64,000 nucleotides of DNA, from positions 2,480,001 to 2,544,000 of the forward strand of contig NZ_LN868939.1 of the NCBI RefSeq assembly GCF_001182745.1. The letters run 5' to 3'. The notes under the pieces are model-generated. The model was not told where the DNA came from. It searched no databases and saw nothing but the letters and a program-made list of their open reading frames with translations. The stretch is from Nocardia farcinica (lineage in GTDB: Bacteria; Actinomycetota; Actinomycetes; Mycobacteriales; Mycobacteriaceae). The position numbers and the translations under genes were made by a program. Shown in pieces: positions 1 through 7,231 of the stretch (positions are counted from its first letter, which is position 1; every line of letters starts with the position of its first letter).

Positions 1-1
1 G

Positions 2-736
2 GCGCTGCACGGCTGGGTCTGCTACAGCGCACCGATCAAGAGCCCCGACGGGCGCAAACTCGGCGTGCTGGACCTGTCCTCCACCTGGGACCGCGCGCAT
101 CCGCTGGTGTTGTCCACCGTGCGCACGCTGGTGAGCGCGATCGAGGCACGGCTGCCGATGGCGTCCGCACCCGACACGGTGCGGTTGACCTGTCTCGGTG
201 CGGGCCGGTTGGTGCGCGAGGGCCGGCCGGTGCGGCTGCGGCCGCGGCAGCTCGAGATCCTCACGCTGCTGGCGCTGGAGCCGGAGGGCTTCACCCCCGA
301 ACGGCTGCAGTGGGCCATCTACGGCGATCGTCCGGCCACCCTGACCACGGTGAAGGCCGACGTCTCGCATCTGCGCCGCGTCACCGGCGAGGAGATCACC
401 AGCCGGGTCTACCAGTTGTCGGCGCCGCTGGCCTGCGACGCCGTCGAACTGCTCGCCGCGCTGCGCACCGGCGACACCGCCTCGGCGGTGCGGCTGTACC
501 AGGGCCCGCTGCTGCCGGATTCGGAGGCGCCGGGCATCGTCGAATGGCGCGAGCATCTCGAGGTGGGCGTGCGCACCGCCGTCCTGGCGAGCCTCGAACC
601 CGAACACGCGCTGCGCTTCGGCGAGCGCGCCCCCGACGACATCGAGGTGCACGAGCACGCGCTGGCGCTGCTCCCGCGCGACGACGCCCGTCGGGCGGTG
701 GCCGCCGCCCGCCTGCACACAGCCCTGCGCGGCTGA
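2..736 (+). CDS. GAF-domain transcriptional regulator, C-terminal part
   Basis: The reading frame is open from the window edge, so the 5' end is missing; 244 codons are visible. The first ~50 residues (GRKLGVLDLS, then a helix rich in V/L/A) look like the end of a GAF sensor domain. The rest (RLRPRQLEILTLLALEPEGF followed by TTVKADVSHLRRV) looks like a winged-helix DNA-binding segment with a basic recognition helix, followed by a short helical tail. Actinobacterial GAF regulators of this layout control nearby oxidoreductase or catabolic genes, but the target cannot be read here. The stop is followed by about 300 bp without a gene. The regulator call is fairly firm; the ligand is unknown. Confidence 0.7.
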   Translation, partial: ALHGWVCYSAPIKSPDGRKLGVLDLSSTWDRAHPLVLSTVRTLVSAIEARLPMASAPDTVRLTCLGAGRLVREGRPVRLRPRQLEILTLLALEPEGFTPERLQWAIYGDRPATLTTVKADVSHLRRVTGEEITSRVYQLSAPLACDAVELLAALRTGDTASAVRLYQGPLLPDSEAPGIVEWREHLEVGVRTAVLASLEPEHALRFGERAPDDIEVHEHALALLPRDDARRAVAAARLHTALRG

Positions 737-1044
737 TCCATCGTCCACAGCACCGACCCGCGCTGGAAAGCCCTCTTACACATACCCTTCGGCATGTCGT
801 GCGAGTCGCTCGCGGCTTCCGGCCGCATGACCACGGTTTTCGTCCGGCCCGCCCGCGCGGTGCCGTGCATGGATCCGAACGCACTATTGCGTTCGGCGTT
901 GCGTTCTTGCATCTGCACGCGCATGATCCAGCTAGCCGGTGTCGCCGCTCCAGCGGCGGCGGCGCCCGGAACGCCGGACAATCGAATCGAGAAGCCGATC
1001 ATGCCGAGATTTGCGATGACCGTGGCGGATGCGGGGGCGCGGGG
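737..1044. other. 308-bp intergenic region with a 9-bp-arm hairpin
   Basis: No convincing gene on either strand. At 875-896 there is a perfect inverted repeat with arms CCGAACGCA and TGCGTTCGG around CTAT. It could be a terminator for the upstream regulator gene or an operator for the gene at 1045; no T-run follows it, so I cannot decide. Confidence 0.4.
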
Positions 1045-1488
1045 ATGAGCGCACCGACGATAGGGGTGCTGCCGACGGCGCCACAGCTGCTGAGCGCCTT
1101 CCAGGGCAGGCGGTTCGAGGATCGGGAGCTGTTGCGCTCCGCGCACGCCCTCGCCGAGCTGCACGCGCGCCGCGCCCAACTGGCCGACGCCCACCTGCTC
1201 GCCGAAATCGACTGCCGTCGTAGCGAACTGGTCGACGACATCGACGAGTGGATCGCGCACGAGGTGCCGGTGCACCGGCCAGACGCCGCCCTGCACACCG
1301 AGAGCCTGGGCGCCGTGGTGGACCGGATGGCGCGTAGCTGGGTCGATGCCAACCAGGCCATCGACAGTGCGGGCCCGCGCAGCGACACCACCCATAAACA
1401 CTGGTATCACCTGGCCGAACTCGTCGACGGCTACACTGATCTGGTCACCGACGTGGCGGGCGGCCGTCGCCGCCTCCCCGGCCGGTAG
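1045..1488 (+). CDS. DUF4254 domain protein
   Basis: 147 residues from an ATG at 1045. A longer in-frame extension upstream is low-complexity Arg/Ala/Gly sequence and is not credible. The protein is helical and hydrophilic, with paired helices (ELLRSAHALAELHARRAQLA, then the motif HWYHLAELVDGYTDL near the C terminus) as in the DUF4254 family, whose members are often near glycosyltransferase genes. There is no signal peptide or membrane segment. The family assignment is from recall of the motif; biochemical function is unknown. No partner gene is adjacent; the next gene is convergent. Confidence 0.6.
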   Translation: MSAPTIGVLPTAPQLLSAFQGRRFEDRELLRSAHALAELHARRAQLADAHLLAEIDCRRSELVDDIDEWIAHEVPVHRPDAALHTESLGAVVDRMARSWVDANQAIDSAGPRSDTTHKHWYHLAELVDGYTDLVTDVAGGRRRLPGR

Positions 1489-1698
1489 CCCGGGCGACCC
1501 GCATCGAGGTCACCGCGCGATCCGCCGGGCCTGCCGCGTCGCAGGCGCAGGGACGGCGGGCGCAACGGCGCGTCTCGCCCGGCGTACCGCGTCGACCGGC
1601 GCGGTACGCCCGGCCCGCGCCGCGCCGTCCTTCTCCCGACGCTCAGCAAGAGCCCTTATGCCCTCCCCAGGGGCTGCCCTCCCCATGGCCTCAGGCCC

Positions 1699-2295
1699 TC
1701 AGGCCGTCGGCAGCGTCCGGCGCTCCCGCCGCTCGCGCCACCGCCGCCGGTACCGGCGGATCCGCCCGGCCAGCAGGACGACCACCGTCAGCCCGATCAG
1801 CAGCAGCAGTGCCGCCACGAGCGCCGCGGCCAGCGGATGGAAGATCGCCAGCGTGATCACCGCCGCCACCCCGACGTCCTCGGCGGCGCTGGTGACGATG
1901 TTGCTGGCGGGTTCCGGTGAGGTGTTGATCGCCATCCGGAGACCGGCCTTGACCAGGTGACTCACCAGCGCCGTGGTACCGCCCACCGCGGCGGCGGCCA
2001 GTTGCGTGAGCGATTCGTCGGAGCCCGCGATGAGCGCGGCGACCACCGCGCCCGCCGCCGGACGCACGACCGTGTGCAGGGAATCCCAGAAGGAGTCCAG
2101 GTAGGGGATCTTGTCGGCCACCGCCTCGATCGCGAACAGCACCGCCGCCGCGATCAGCACATCGGCGCGTTGCAGGCCCGCGGGCACCTCGTCGGACAGG
2201 CCGGTGACGCCGAACAGCCCGAGCAACAGCACCACCGCGTAGGCGTTGATCCCGCTGGCCCAGCCCGCGGTGAAGATCAGGGGGAGCAGTGACAC
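1699..2295 (-). CDS. DUF4126 family integral membrane protein
   Basis: 198 residues starting at a GTG (2295); the frame extends further upstream but that part is Arg/His/Pro-rich and unlike membrane protein. Sequence begins SLLPLIFTAGWASGINAYA, a typical DUF4126 opening, and continues with several hydrophobic helices (VLLLGLFGV, DVLIAAAVLFAIEAVADK, GAVVAALIAG, AAALVAALLLLIGLTVVVLL) and a strongly basic cytoplasmic tail (RIRRYRRRWRERRERR). Four to five transmembrane segments are likely. Function of the family is not established. It is divergent from the hypothetical gene at 2441, with about 145 bp between them for two promoters. Confidence 0.7.
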   Translation of the reverse strand: MSLLPLIFTAGWASGINAYAVVLLLGLFGVTGLSDEVPAGLQRADVLIAAAVLFAIEAVADKIPYLDSFWDSLHTVVRPAAGAVVAALIAGSDESLTQLAAAAVGGTTALVSHLVKAGLRMAINTSPEPASNIVTSAAEDVGVAAVITLAIFHPLAAALVAALLLLIGLTVVVLLAGRIRRYRRRWRERRERRTLPTA

Positions 2296-2440
2296 CCTGC
2301 GATGGTAGTGGCGAATCGTGCCGTCCGGCCGTGCGCGGCGACACGGCCGTGACCGGACACGCCCACTCGGGGGACAATGCAGGGGTGAGTGACGTGACCA
2401 GCCCGACCGACCGGTGCCGTGGCCGCCGGCTGCCCGCACC

Positions 2441-2917
2441 ATGACGGACAGGGAAGCACCCGGACCGCCGGAGGCGGGAAAGCGCACGGTGCGCGATCAG
2501 CTGCGCCGCAAACTGGACGAATTGAAGCCCGCGAGGAACGACCCGGCGCGCGGCGCGGAGGAGCCGTCCACGGTCGTTCGGCTGCCGCGGCAGCCGCGGC
2601 GGGTGGTCGAGGAACCCGCGGGACGCCGGGACAAGCCCTGGCGGGACAACGCACCGGGCGATCCCCCGCCGACCCGGCCGGTGCTGCGCTCGGAACTGCA
2701 GGCCGAGACCGGGGCGTGGCAGGCCGGGGCGGACGGGCCGGTCGGGTCCGCGGCGGAGCCGGGTAAGGCCGAGCGCGGCGGCGAACTCGTCGAGCTGCAC
2801 GCCTGGCAGCGGAAACGCGCGAGCGGCAAGCCCCCCGCCCCGCGCCGGATCCGGCCACGCCGGATCGACCGGAACGCGGGTGACCGGGGCGGCGCCGACC
2901 GCGACGGTGACGCCTGA
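2441..2917 (+). CDS. Hypothetical hydrophilic protein
   Basis: 158 residues from ATG 2441 (a longer start at 2414 is possible). The product is low-complexity, rich in Arg, Pro, Glu and Gly, with no hydrophobic segment and no recognisable domain; the N-terminal stretch TVRDQLRRKLDELKPARND may form one amphipathic helix. It lies divergent from the DUF4126 gene and convergent with the LLM gene. Codon use follows the high-GC third-position pattern of its neighbours, which is the main support for it being real. It could be a disordered actinobacterial protein or a spurious frame. Confidence 0.4.
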   Translation: MTDREAPGPPEAGKRTVRDQLRRKLDELKPARNDPARGAEEPSTVVRLPRQPRRVVEEPAGRRDKPWRDNAPGDPPPTRPVLRSELQAETGAWQAGADGPVGSAAEPGKAERGGELVELHAWQRKRASGKPPAPRRIRPRRIDRNAGDRGGADRDGDA

Positions 2918-2962
2918 TCGCGGACGACCCCGTCGCCTGCGGTTGCCGCGCCAAGCCGCAGG

Positions 2963-3973
2963 TCACCGCAGGTGCGGCGCGACCTTCTCGCCCAGCAGCT
3001 CGATGGTGTGCCGCACCTTCTCCGGCGGTAGCGTGCCGACGCTGGTGTGCAGCATGAAGCGGTCCAGCCCGAGGGTGTCGCGGATGCCGGCGATCTTCTC
3101 CGTCACCTGCTCGGGATCGCCGAGGACCAGGGAGCCCGCCGGTGCGCGCAACTGGTCGAAGTGCGCCCTGGTCATCGCGCCCCAGCCGCGTTCGCGGCCG
3201 AGCCTGCTCATCGCCACCGCGTAGGAGTCGTAGAAGTCGGCGACCGCCTGTTCCTCGGTGTCGGCGACGTAGCCGTGCGCGTGCACCGCCACCGGCTGCC
3301 GCTCGTGTCCACCCTCGGCCAACGCGCGGTGATAGAGCTCCACCAGCGGCTTGAACCGCGCGGGTTCGCCGCCGATGATGGCGAGCGCGAGCGGCAGGCC
3401 GAGCAGCCCCGCGCGGATCACCGATTCGGGACTGCCGCCCACCGCGATCCACACCGGCAACGGCCTGCCCTCGGTGCGCGGGTACACGATCGTGCTGCGC
3501 AGCGGCGGCCGGAACTTGCCCGACCAGGTGACCGGCCCGTCCTCGCGCAGCCGCAACAGCAGGTCCAGCTTCTCCTCGAAGAGTTCGTCGTAGTCGGCTA
3601 GGTCGTAGCCGAACAGCGGGAACGATTCGGTGAACGAGCCGCGACCCGCCATCAGCTCGGCCCGGCCGTTCGACAGTCCGTCGAGGGTGGCGAACTGCTG
3701 GTAGGCGCGGACCGGGTCGTCGGAGCTGAGGACGGTGACCGCGCTGGTGAGCCGGATGCGCTCGGTGCGCGCGGCGATCGCGGCCAGGACGACCGCGGGC
3801 GCGGACGCGGCGAAGTCGACGCGGTGGTGCTCGCCGACGCCGTAGACGTCCAGGCCGGCCTGCTCGGTGGCCACGGCCTCGTCGACCACCTGGCGCAGCC
3901 GCTCGGCGGCGGTCGGGGCCGGGCGGTCGCCGACCGGGTAGCGCTCGGCGAAGGTTGTCAATCCCAGTTCCAC
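2963..3973 (-). CDS. LLM-class flavin-dependent oxidoreductase
   Basis: 336 residues, GTG start at 3973 behind GAGGGG. It is a complete bacterial-luciferase-like TIM barrel: N-terminal strand MELGLTTFAERYP, the GVGEHHRVDFAASAPAVVLA segment typical of the family near residues 46-65, RIRLTSAVTVLSSDDPVRAYQQFATLDGLSNGRAELMAGRGSF-type strands (here split over residues 72-115), and PVWIAVGGSPESV around residue 175. Such enzymes use FMNH2 or F420 with a small organic substrate. Substrate cannot be inferred and no flavin reductase is adjacent. Monocistronic; it ends convergent with the gene at 2441. Confidence 0.85.
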   Translation of the reverse strand: MELGLTTFAERYPVGDRPAPTAAERLRQVVDEAVATEQAGLDVYGVGEHHRVDFAASAPAVVLAAIAARTERIRLTSAVTVLSSDDPVRAYQQFATLDGLSNGRAELMAGRGSFTESFPLFGYDLADYDELFEEKLDLLLRLREDGPVTWSGKFRPPLRSTIVYPRTEGRPLPVWIAVGGSPESVIRAGLLGLPLALAIIGGEPARFKPLVELYHRALAEGGHERQPVAVHAHGYVADTEEQAVADFYDSYAVAMSRLGRERGWGAMTRAHFDQLRAPAGSLVLGDPEQVTEKIAGIRDTLGLDRFMLHTSVGTLPPEKVRHTIELLGEKVAPHLR

Positions 3974-4060
3974 GGCGTGTCCCCTCGGAGAAGTTTCTAT
4001 GTCAACTACTCGACTGAACCGGGCGGCGGGGTGCGGTATTCCGGGCCGGATCGGCGCCGG

Positions 4061-4198
4061 TCACTCGGCCCGGCCGGGATCGGGGTGGCCCGGGCACCAC
4101 TGGTCGGCGGGGACCTGGGCGCGGACCTGGTCGACGTGCTGACCGCATCCGGTCCAGGTGATCTTGCCGCAGGTCGAGCAGCGGATCGGCTGGCACAC
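4061..4198 (-). CDS. Small Cys-rich protein, 45 aa
   Basis: A short gene easily missed: GTG at 4198 preceded by GAAAGGAAATCACC, a good ribosome binding site, and ending in TGA at 4061. The product starts MCQPIRCSTCGKITWTGCG and continues with HVDQVR and a final Cys in QWCPGH: five Cys and two His in 45 residues, in the pattern CX5-CX2-CX7-C, consistent with a small metal-binding or redox protein. It is divergent from the DUF302/CsoR-type operon, and the palindrome at 4243-4262 lies between the two starts, so shared control is plausible. I recall similar small actinobacterial proteins of unknown function. Confidence 0.6.
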   Translation of the reverse strand: MCQPIRCSTCGKITWTGCGQHVDQVRAQVPADQWCPGHPDPGRAE

Positions 4199-4242
4199 GG
4201 TGATTTCCTTTCGGTGCTGGGTCGGGATTCTCGGTCAGCAGC

Positions 4243-4267
4243 ATATCCCCCTGGGGGGATGTAGGCT
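4243..4267 (+). promoter_or_regulatory. CsoR-type operator and -10 box
   Basis: Core ATCCCCCTGGGGGGAT (4245-4260) is a near-perfect dyad of the A/T-C5-6-G5-6-A/T type bound by CsoR-family repressors. A TAGGCT -10 hexamer follows at 4262-4267, so the dyad fills the space between -35 and -10 and its occupation would block transcription of the DUF302 gene. The repressor gene is the second gene of that operon, implying autoregulation. Confidence 0.65.
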
Positions 4268-4293
4268 CGACGGTGGAGGAAAGGAGACAGCCG

Positions 4294-4713
4294 ATGGACT
4301 TCACACTCGAGGCCACGGTGGCCGAGCCGTACGAGCAGACGCTGGCGCGGGTGCGGGCCGGGCTGGCCGACGCCGGGTTCGGCGTGCTCACCGAGATCGA
4401 TCTGAGTGCGACGCTGCGTGCGAAGCTGGGGGTCGAGACCCCGCCGCAGGTGATCCTCGGCGCGTGCCGCCCCCAGCTCGCCCATCGGGCGGTGCAGGCC
4501 GATCCGCGGGTGGCGGCGCTGCTGCCGTGCAATGTGGTGGTCCGCAGCGCGGGCGAATCGGCGACCGCGGTCACCGTGATGGATCCGGATGTGCTGACTT
4601 CGCTCAGCGACCGGCCCGGACTGTCGGAGGTCGTGGCCGACGCCAGGACCCGGCTCACCGGCCTGCTCGCCGATCTCACCGAGGCGGAGGCCGGGCATGC
4701 GCCTCGAAGCTGA
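4294..4713 (+). CDS. DUF302 domain protein
   Basis: 139 residues from ATG 4294, with AGGAAAGGAG just upstream; an in-frame GTG at 4273 lies inside that ribosome binding site and is less likely. The layout FTLEATVAEPYEQTLARVRA, GFGVLTEIDLSATLRAKLG, LGACRPQLAHRAVQADPRVA and LLPCNVVVR matches the DUF302 fold (an alpha/beta single domain with conserved Cys in ACRP and LPCN). DUF302 genes often accompany CsoR-type repressors and sulfur or copper stress genes. The stop overlaps the next gene by 17 bp, indicating translational coupling. Biochemical role is unknown. Confidence 0.8.
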   Translation: MDFTLEATVAEPYEQTLARVRAGLADAGFGVLTEIDLSATLRAKLGVETPPQVILGACRPQLAHRAVQADPRVAALLPCNVVVRSAGESATAVTVMDPDVLTSLSDRPGLSEVVADARTRLTGLLADLTEAEAGHAPRS

Positions 4714-4957
4714 GGAGATGAAGGCGGTGACCACCCGCCTCAAACGGGCACACGGTCACCTCGCCTCCGTCATCCGGATGATGGAGGCGGGCGCCGACTG
4801 CGAGGACGTGCTCACTCAGCTCGCCGCGGTCGACAAGGCCATCAGCCGCAGCGGCTACGCCCTGGTCGCCACCGGCCTGCAACGCTGCCTGGCCGAGGGC
4901 GACCTCGACTCGGTGGACGTGAAGAAGATGGAGAAACTGTTCCTCGCCCTGGCCTGA
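4697..4957 (+). CDS. CsoR/CstR-family (DUF156) transcriptional repressor
   Basis: 86 residues, all-helical DUF156 fold with the typical RLKRAHGHLASVIRMMEAG first helices. Conserved Cys sit at 35 and 64, the spacing of Cu(I)-CsoR Cys36/Cys65 of M. tuberculosis, but the intervening Cu ligand His (expected near residue 60) is Gly. A Cys-Cys pair without the His is the pattern of CstR persulfide sensors rather than copper sensors. That, plus the DUF302 neighbour, points to sulfane-sulfur or thiol sensing; this is inference. ATG 4697 overlaps the DUF302 gene; ATG 4718 is an alternative that would still keep both Cys. It probably binds the dyad at 4243-4262. Confidence 0.8.
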   Translation: MRLEAEEMKAVTTRLKRAHGHLASVIRMMEAGADCEDVLTQLAAVDKAISRSGYALVATGLQRCLAEGDLDSVDVKKMEKLFLALA

Positions 4958-5109
4958 GGCCGGTGCCGGAACCCGCCCGCTGGAGCAGATGCCGTCCCGA
5001 TCAGCGAGACGAGCGGGCTCAGCCGCCCCCCTGACCGCCGTAGCCTTCCCGCATCCCGGGCCTGATCCACACGCCCCGGGTCGCGATTCGAGAGGGCTCA
5101 GGAGGGCGG

Positions 5110-6192
5110 ATGACCGCGGAGACCAGTGTCGGCCTCAGGGCTGCCGGGGGCCCGGCTGCGCCGGATTCGCGCGCACGCGTGGTTCGCGTGGTCGAGGTGA
5201 TCGACGAAACCGCCGATGCGCGGTCGTTCGTCGTGGAGCCGCATCCGGACCACGCCGCGTCCTTCGGCTACCGGCCCGGTCAGTTCCTGACGGTCCGGGT
5301 GCCGGACGTGGGCAGCGGGTCGGGGCGCTGCTACTCGCTGGCGAGTTCGCCGCACAGCGACACCGCCATGAAGTTCACCGTGAAGCGGGTCGAGGGCGGC
5401 CACGGCTCCAACTGGCTGTGTGACACCGTCGCCGCGGGCGACGAACTCGAGGTGCTGGCACCGGCGGGCACCTTCACGCCGCGCTCGCTGGACGAGTCGG
5501 TGGTGCTGGTGGCCGGGGGCAGCGGCATCACCCCGGTCATCGCGATCGCCAAATCGATCCTGTTCGGCGGTGCCGGCGAGGTCGTGCTGATCTACGCCAA
5601 CCGGGACGAGGCCTCGGTGATCTTCGCCGCGGAACTGCGCGCGCTCGAGGCCCGCTTCGGTGACCGGTTCACGGTGATCCACGTGCTCGAGTCGGTGCAG
5701 GGCTACCCGTCCCGCCGGTTGTTGTCGACCCTGCTGCGGCCCTTCCTCGACCGCAGCGTCTTCCTCTGCGGACCGGCCCCGCTGATGGACCTCACCGCGC
5801 AGGTGTGCGAGACGCTCGGATTCCCCGGCGCCCGAGTGCATTCCGAACGGTTCCTGTCGTTGCAGGCCGACCCGTTCGCCGCCGACACCGAACCCGCCGA
5901 CGGAAGCGACGGCGGCGAGGTGGTGTGCCAGGTGGACGTCGCCATCGACGGGGACGAGCGCCGGGTGCCGTGGGCGGCTGGGCGCACCCTGCTCGACGCG
6001 CTGCTCGCCGCGGGGGTGGACGCGCCGTACTCGTGCCGGGAAGGTGCCTGCAGCGCCTGCGTGTGCACGTTGAAATCCGGCCGGGTCCGGTTGGCGCACA
6101 ACGAGATCCTCACCGAGGACGACCTCGCCGACGGCTACATCCTGGCCTGCCAGGCCGAGCCCGTCACCGACGAGATCGCCATCGAGTACTGA
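5110..6192 (+). CDS. Ferredoxin-NADP reductase-type oxygenase reductase (KshB-like)
   Basis: 360 residues from ATG 5110 behind CAGGAGGGCGG. Three domains: FAD-binding barrel with RCYSLASSP (about residues 78-86), NAD(P)-binding domain with GGSGITPVIAI, and a C-terminal plant-type [2Fe-2S] domain with Cys309, Cys314, Cys317 and Cys347. This is the electron-transfer component of a class-IA ring-hydroxylating or 3-ketosteroid 9-alpha-hydroxylase system (KshB, HmpX-like). No Rieske oxygenase component is encoded here, so its partner must be elsewhere or its role differs. It is first in a co-oriented run of six catabolic genes; an 85-bp gap precedes the dioxygenase gene. Confidence 0.85.
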   Translation: MTAETSVGLRAAGGPAAPDSRARVVRVVEVIDETADARSFVVEPHPDHAASFGYRPGQFLTVRVPDVGSGSGRCYSLASSPHSDTAMKFTVKRVEGGHGSNWLCDTVAAGDELEVLAPAGTFTPRSLDESVVLVAGGSGITPVIAIAKSILFGGAGEVVLIYANRDEASVIFAAELRALEARFGDRFTVIHVLESVQGYPSRRLLSTLLRPFLDRSVFLCGPAPLMDLTAQVCETLGFPGARVHSERFLSLQADPFAADTEPADGSDGGEVVCQVDVAIDGDERRVPWAAGRTLLDALLAAGVDAPYSCREGACSACVCTLKSGRVRLAHNEILTEDDLADGYILACQAEPVTDEIAIEY

Positions 6193-6277
6193 ACGCCCCG
6201 AGTACTGACAGCAACCCATCGTCCCCCATCTCCGGCACGTCACCGGCGGTCGGTTCGGAAAGGAAACACGAGCAACC

Positions 6278-7231
6278 ATGACCGAAATCAAAGGACTCGG
6301 CTACGTCCGGGTGTACGCCACCGACATGGAGCGCTGGCGCGAACTCGGTTTCGAGGTGTTGGGTTTCGCCCCCGGCTTCGGCGTCGAGGAGGACGCCCTG
6401 CACTTCCGGATGGACGAGCGCCCCGCGCGCATCACCGTCGAACACGGTGAGGTGGACCGGGTGACCGCCGTCGGCTGGGAGGTGCGGGACGCGCCCGCGC
6501 TGCGCAGGCTGGCGGCCACCCTGGAGGCCGCGGGGGTGGAATACACCGAGATGTCGCAGGAACTGGCCGATCGCCGCAAGGTCGAGGCGGGTATCTGCGC
6601 CAAGGACCCCGGCGGCACACCGCTGGAGTTCTTCTACGGGCCCGTGCTCGAACACAGCCCGGTGCTGACCAAGTGGGGCCAGCGTTTCGTCACCGGCGAG
6701 CAGGGCCTCGGCCATGTGGTGATGCCCACGACCAACTTCGACGAGTCGTTCGCCTTCTACACCGAGACGCTGGGCTTCCTCGCGCGCGGGGCGTTCCGGA
6801 TGCCGTCGCCGCCGGACGCGCCGCCGCAGCGGATCCGGTTCCTCGGCGTCAACCAGCGCCACCACAGCCTGGCCATCATGCCGAGCCTGGAGGGCCGCGA
6901 CCCCGGCCTGATCCACGTGATGGTCGAGGTCGACGAACTGGACGCGGTCGGCCGCGCCTACGACCAGGTGATGGCGCGCGACTTCCCGGTGTCCTCGACG
7001 CTGGGCCGCCACACCAACGACAAGATGATCTCCTTCTACGTCCGGGTGCCCGGCGGCTGGGACATCGAGTACGGCACCGGCGGCAAGCTCGTCGACGAGA
7101 CCTACTACACCGCCGAGGAGATCACCGCCGACAGCTACTGGGGCCACGAGTGGATGTGGATGCGGGAGATGAAGCAGGCGCAGCAGGAGGCCGCCGCGCA
7201 GACCGCCGAGCCGCGGGAAGTGGCGTCGTGA
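6278..7231 (+). CDS. Type I extradiol (catechol 2,3-) dioxygenase, two-domain VOC
   Basis: 317 residues, ATG 6278 behind AAAGGAAAC. Two tandem VOC modules as in BphC/HsaC. Candidate Fe(II) ligands are His146 (GLGHVV), His196 (RHHSLAI) and Glu264 (WDIEYG), at nearly the canonical BphC positions. The long NDKMISFYVRVPGGWDIEYG block is family-diagnostic. The reaction expected is meta cleavage of a catechol to a ring-opened hydroxymuconate-type product. The C-terminal tail (MKQAQQEAAAQTAEP) is a short hydrophilic extension. Its TGA overlaps the GTG of the monooxygenase gene by four bases, so they are co-translated. The actual catechol is not determinable. Confidence 0.88.
   Translation: MTEIKGLGYVRVYATDMERWRELGFEVLGFAPGFGVEEDALHFRMDERPARITVEHGEVDRVTAVGWEVRDAPALRRLAATLEAAGVEYTEMSQELADRRKVEAGICAKDPGGTPLEFFYGPVLEHSPVLTKWGQRFVTGEQGLGHVVMPTTNFDESFAFYTETLGFLARGAFRMPSPPDAPPQRIRFLGVNQRHHSLAIMPSLEGRDPGLIHVMVEVDELDAVGRAYDQVMARDFPVSSTLGRHTNDKMISFYVRVPGGWDIEYGTGGKLVDETYYTAEEITADSYWGHEWMWMREMKQAQQEAAAQTAEPREVAS

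Noticed and set aside
310..1044. Upstream extension of the DUF4254 gene
   Set aside because: Overlaps the regulator gene in another frame and encodes low-complexity Arg/Gly/Ala sequence.
3974..4060. Longer minus-strand frames over 4002-4743
   Set aside because: They run antisense to DUF302 and the CsoR-type gene; only the 45-codon gene ending at 4061 has a ribosome site and a compact Cys motif.
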